Assembly (NCBI RefSeq): GCF_001425045.1 | Contig: NZ_LMDJ01000009.1 | Span: forward strand, 28,909 to 92,908 | Direction: 5' to 3' | DNA length: 64,000 nucleotides | Source: Massilia sp. Root351 | GTDB lineage: Bacteria > Pseudomonadota > Gammaproteobacteria > Burkholderiales > Burkholderiaceae_D | In this document: positions 63,641 to 64,000 of the stretch, in pieces | How the letters are laid out: each line of letters opens with the position of its first letter | Position numbering within the stretch: the stretch's first letter is position 1 | Translations under genes and position numbers: made by a program | The notes under the pieces: model-generated | What the model was told of the DNA's origin: nothing | Seen by the model: only the letters and a program-made list of their open reading frames with translations | Databases searched by the model: none

Positions 63641-63756
63641 GAGTTTTCCCTACCATATAAAGCCAGCGCCGAAGGCCGCCAGTGCGCCCCCGGCAAATGC
63701 GCCGATTGTCACACATACCGGAGCGCCCTGTGATCCGCTTGGATTTGCTGGAGACT

Positions 63757-63901
63757 TTACGGGCGCGAATTTGGCCGGTCGTGGGCCTGTTCGAGCATTT
63801 CCGAGGCCAGGCTCCGAGCGAAGAACGATGGGGTCTGGTCTTTGAGAGCCGCGTGAGGCCGAGTCTCATTGTAGTCCACACGCCAAGCCTCGACGACGGC
63901 T
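63757..63901 (-). pseudogene. C-terminal fragment of an IS3-family transposase (OrfB)
   Basis: The minus frame from 63900 down to the TAA at 63757-63759 reads VVEAWRVDYNETRPHAALKD and continues through QTPSFFARSLASEMLEQ to HDRPNSRP. This is the DDE-integrase C-terminus of an IS407-like IS3-family transposase. The N-terminal part is missing, and similarity stops at 63901, where the end of another IS begins. The piece between its stop and the unknown gene (63641-63756) holds no gene I can support. Confidence 0.75.
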
Positions 63902-64000
63902 TGAACCGGACCGGGATATTGAGAGGCGCCTCGGTTTGAGTCATGCCGGGATGGCTTGACTCGATAGTTGACGATAGTAGTTCATTTCAGCTTCGGCCGG
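63902..64000 (-). mobile_element. End of a second IS3-family element, running out of the window
   Basis: TGAACCGGACCGGGATATTG from 63902 looks like the terminal inverted repeat of an IS3-family element (TG end). About 40 bases inside lies the stop (63941-63943) of a minus-strand frame reading PAEAEMNYYRQLSSQAIPA, a typical C-terminus of IS3-family transposases. The rest lies beyond the window. This element appears to have inserted into the transposase gene at 63757-63901. Confidence 0.6.

Overview
The window is a 64-kb stretch of a high-GC, Gram-negative chromosome. Its gene content suggests a soil or plant-associated betaproteobacterium of the Oxalobacteraceae (Massilia/Duganella type). The signs are a chitinase cluster, a pectin-degradation cluster, a PEP-CTERM protein, very large beta-propeller diguanylate cyclases and close versions of the TcyP and PdxI families. 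The taxonomic call is inference. Coding density is high, there is one tRNA, and no rRNA, CRISPR array or prophage was seen. Mobile DNA is confined to the extreme right end.

Layout. 0.06-3.2 kb holds NAD(P)H-hydrate repair (nnrD), a histidine phosphatase and a cystine transporter (tcyP). 4.2-11.6 kb is a minus-strand operon for an ABC exporter (adaptor, ATPase, two FtsX/MacB-type permeases) followed by its own NtrC-type regulator and a membrane kinase. A consensus sigma-54 promoter stands in front of the operon. 11.7-18.3 kb is a chitinolytic operon (GH18, JmjC/cupin-like protein, GH18, GH19) in which all three chitinases are predicted lipoproteins with a CBM5/12 module. 18.6-28.3 kb is a signalling locus: a REC-REC-kinase, an HD-GYP response regulator and a large hybrid kinase are translationally coupled, and a propeller diguanylate cyclase is transcribed divergently from them.

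28.3-38 kb is mixed: an ECF41 sigma factor, a LuxR regulator, a small secreted protein, a YpfJ-type metallopeptidase, a PAS-GGDEF cyclase, a PEP-CTERM protein, a secreted zinc protease with a PKD domain, a CadC-like regulator facing a DUF1566/YceI gene pair across a five-fold TTCAG array, and tRNA-Lys. 38-56.6 kb holds an IMPACT protein, a SUV3-like RNA helicase, a DUF4450 glycosidase-like protein, a paralogue of the small secreted protein, a lipoprotein glycerophosphodiesterase behind a possible Pho box, a second propeller diguanylate cyclase, a HerA-like ATPase, a pentapeptide-repeat protein, an HxlR/GST pair and a LysR/pdxI pair.

56.6-60.9 kb is a minus-strand operon for pectin or rhamnogalacturonan breakdown (GH105, GH43, PL1). 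61-63.6 kb has a TetR regulator whose apparent 16-bp operator occurs both in its own promoter and before the next gene, then a DUF308 membrane protein, an AlkD-like protein and an unknown gene. From 63.76 kb on there is a transposase remnant cut by the end of a second IS3-family element that leaves the window.

Two themes recur. One is breakdown of complex polysaccharides by secreted or surface-anchored enzymes. The other is dense signalling, with four c-di-GMP enzymes, three histidine kinases and several one-component regulators sitting beside short regulatory repeats that can be read directly.
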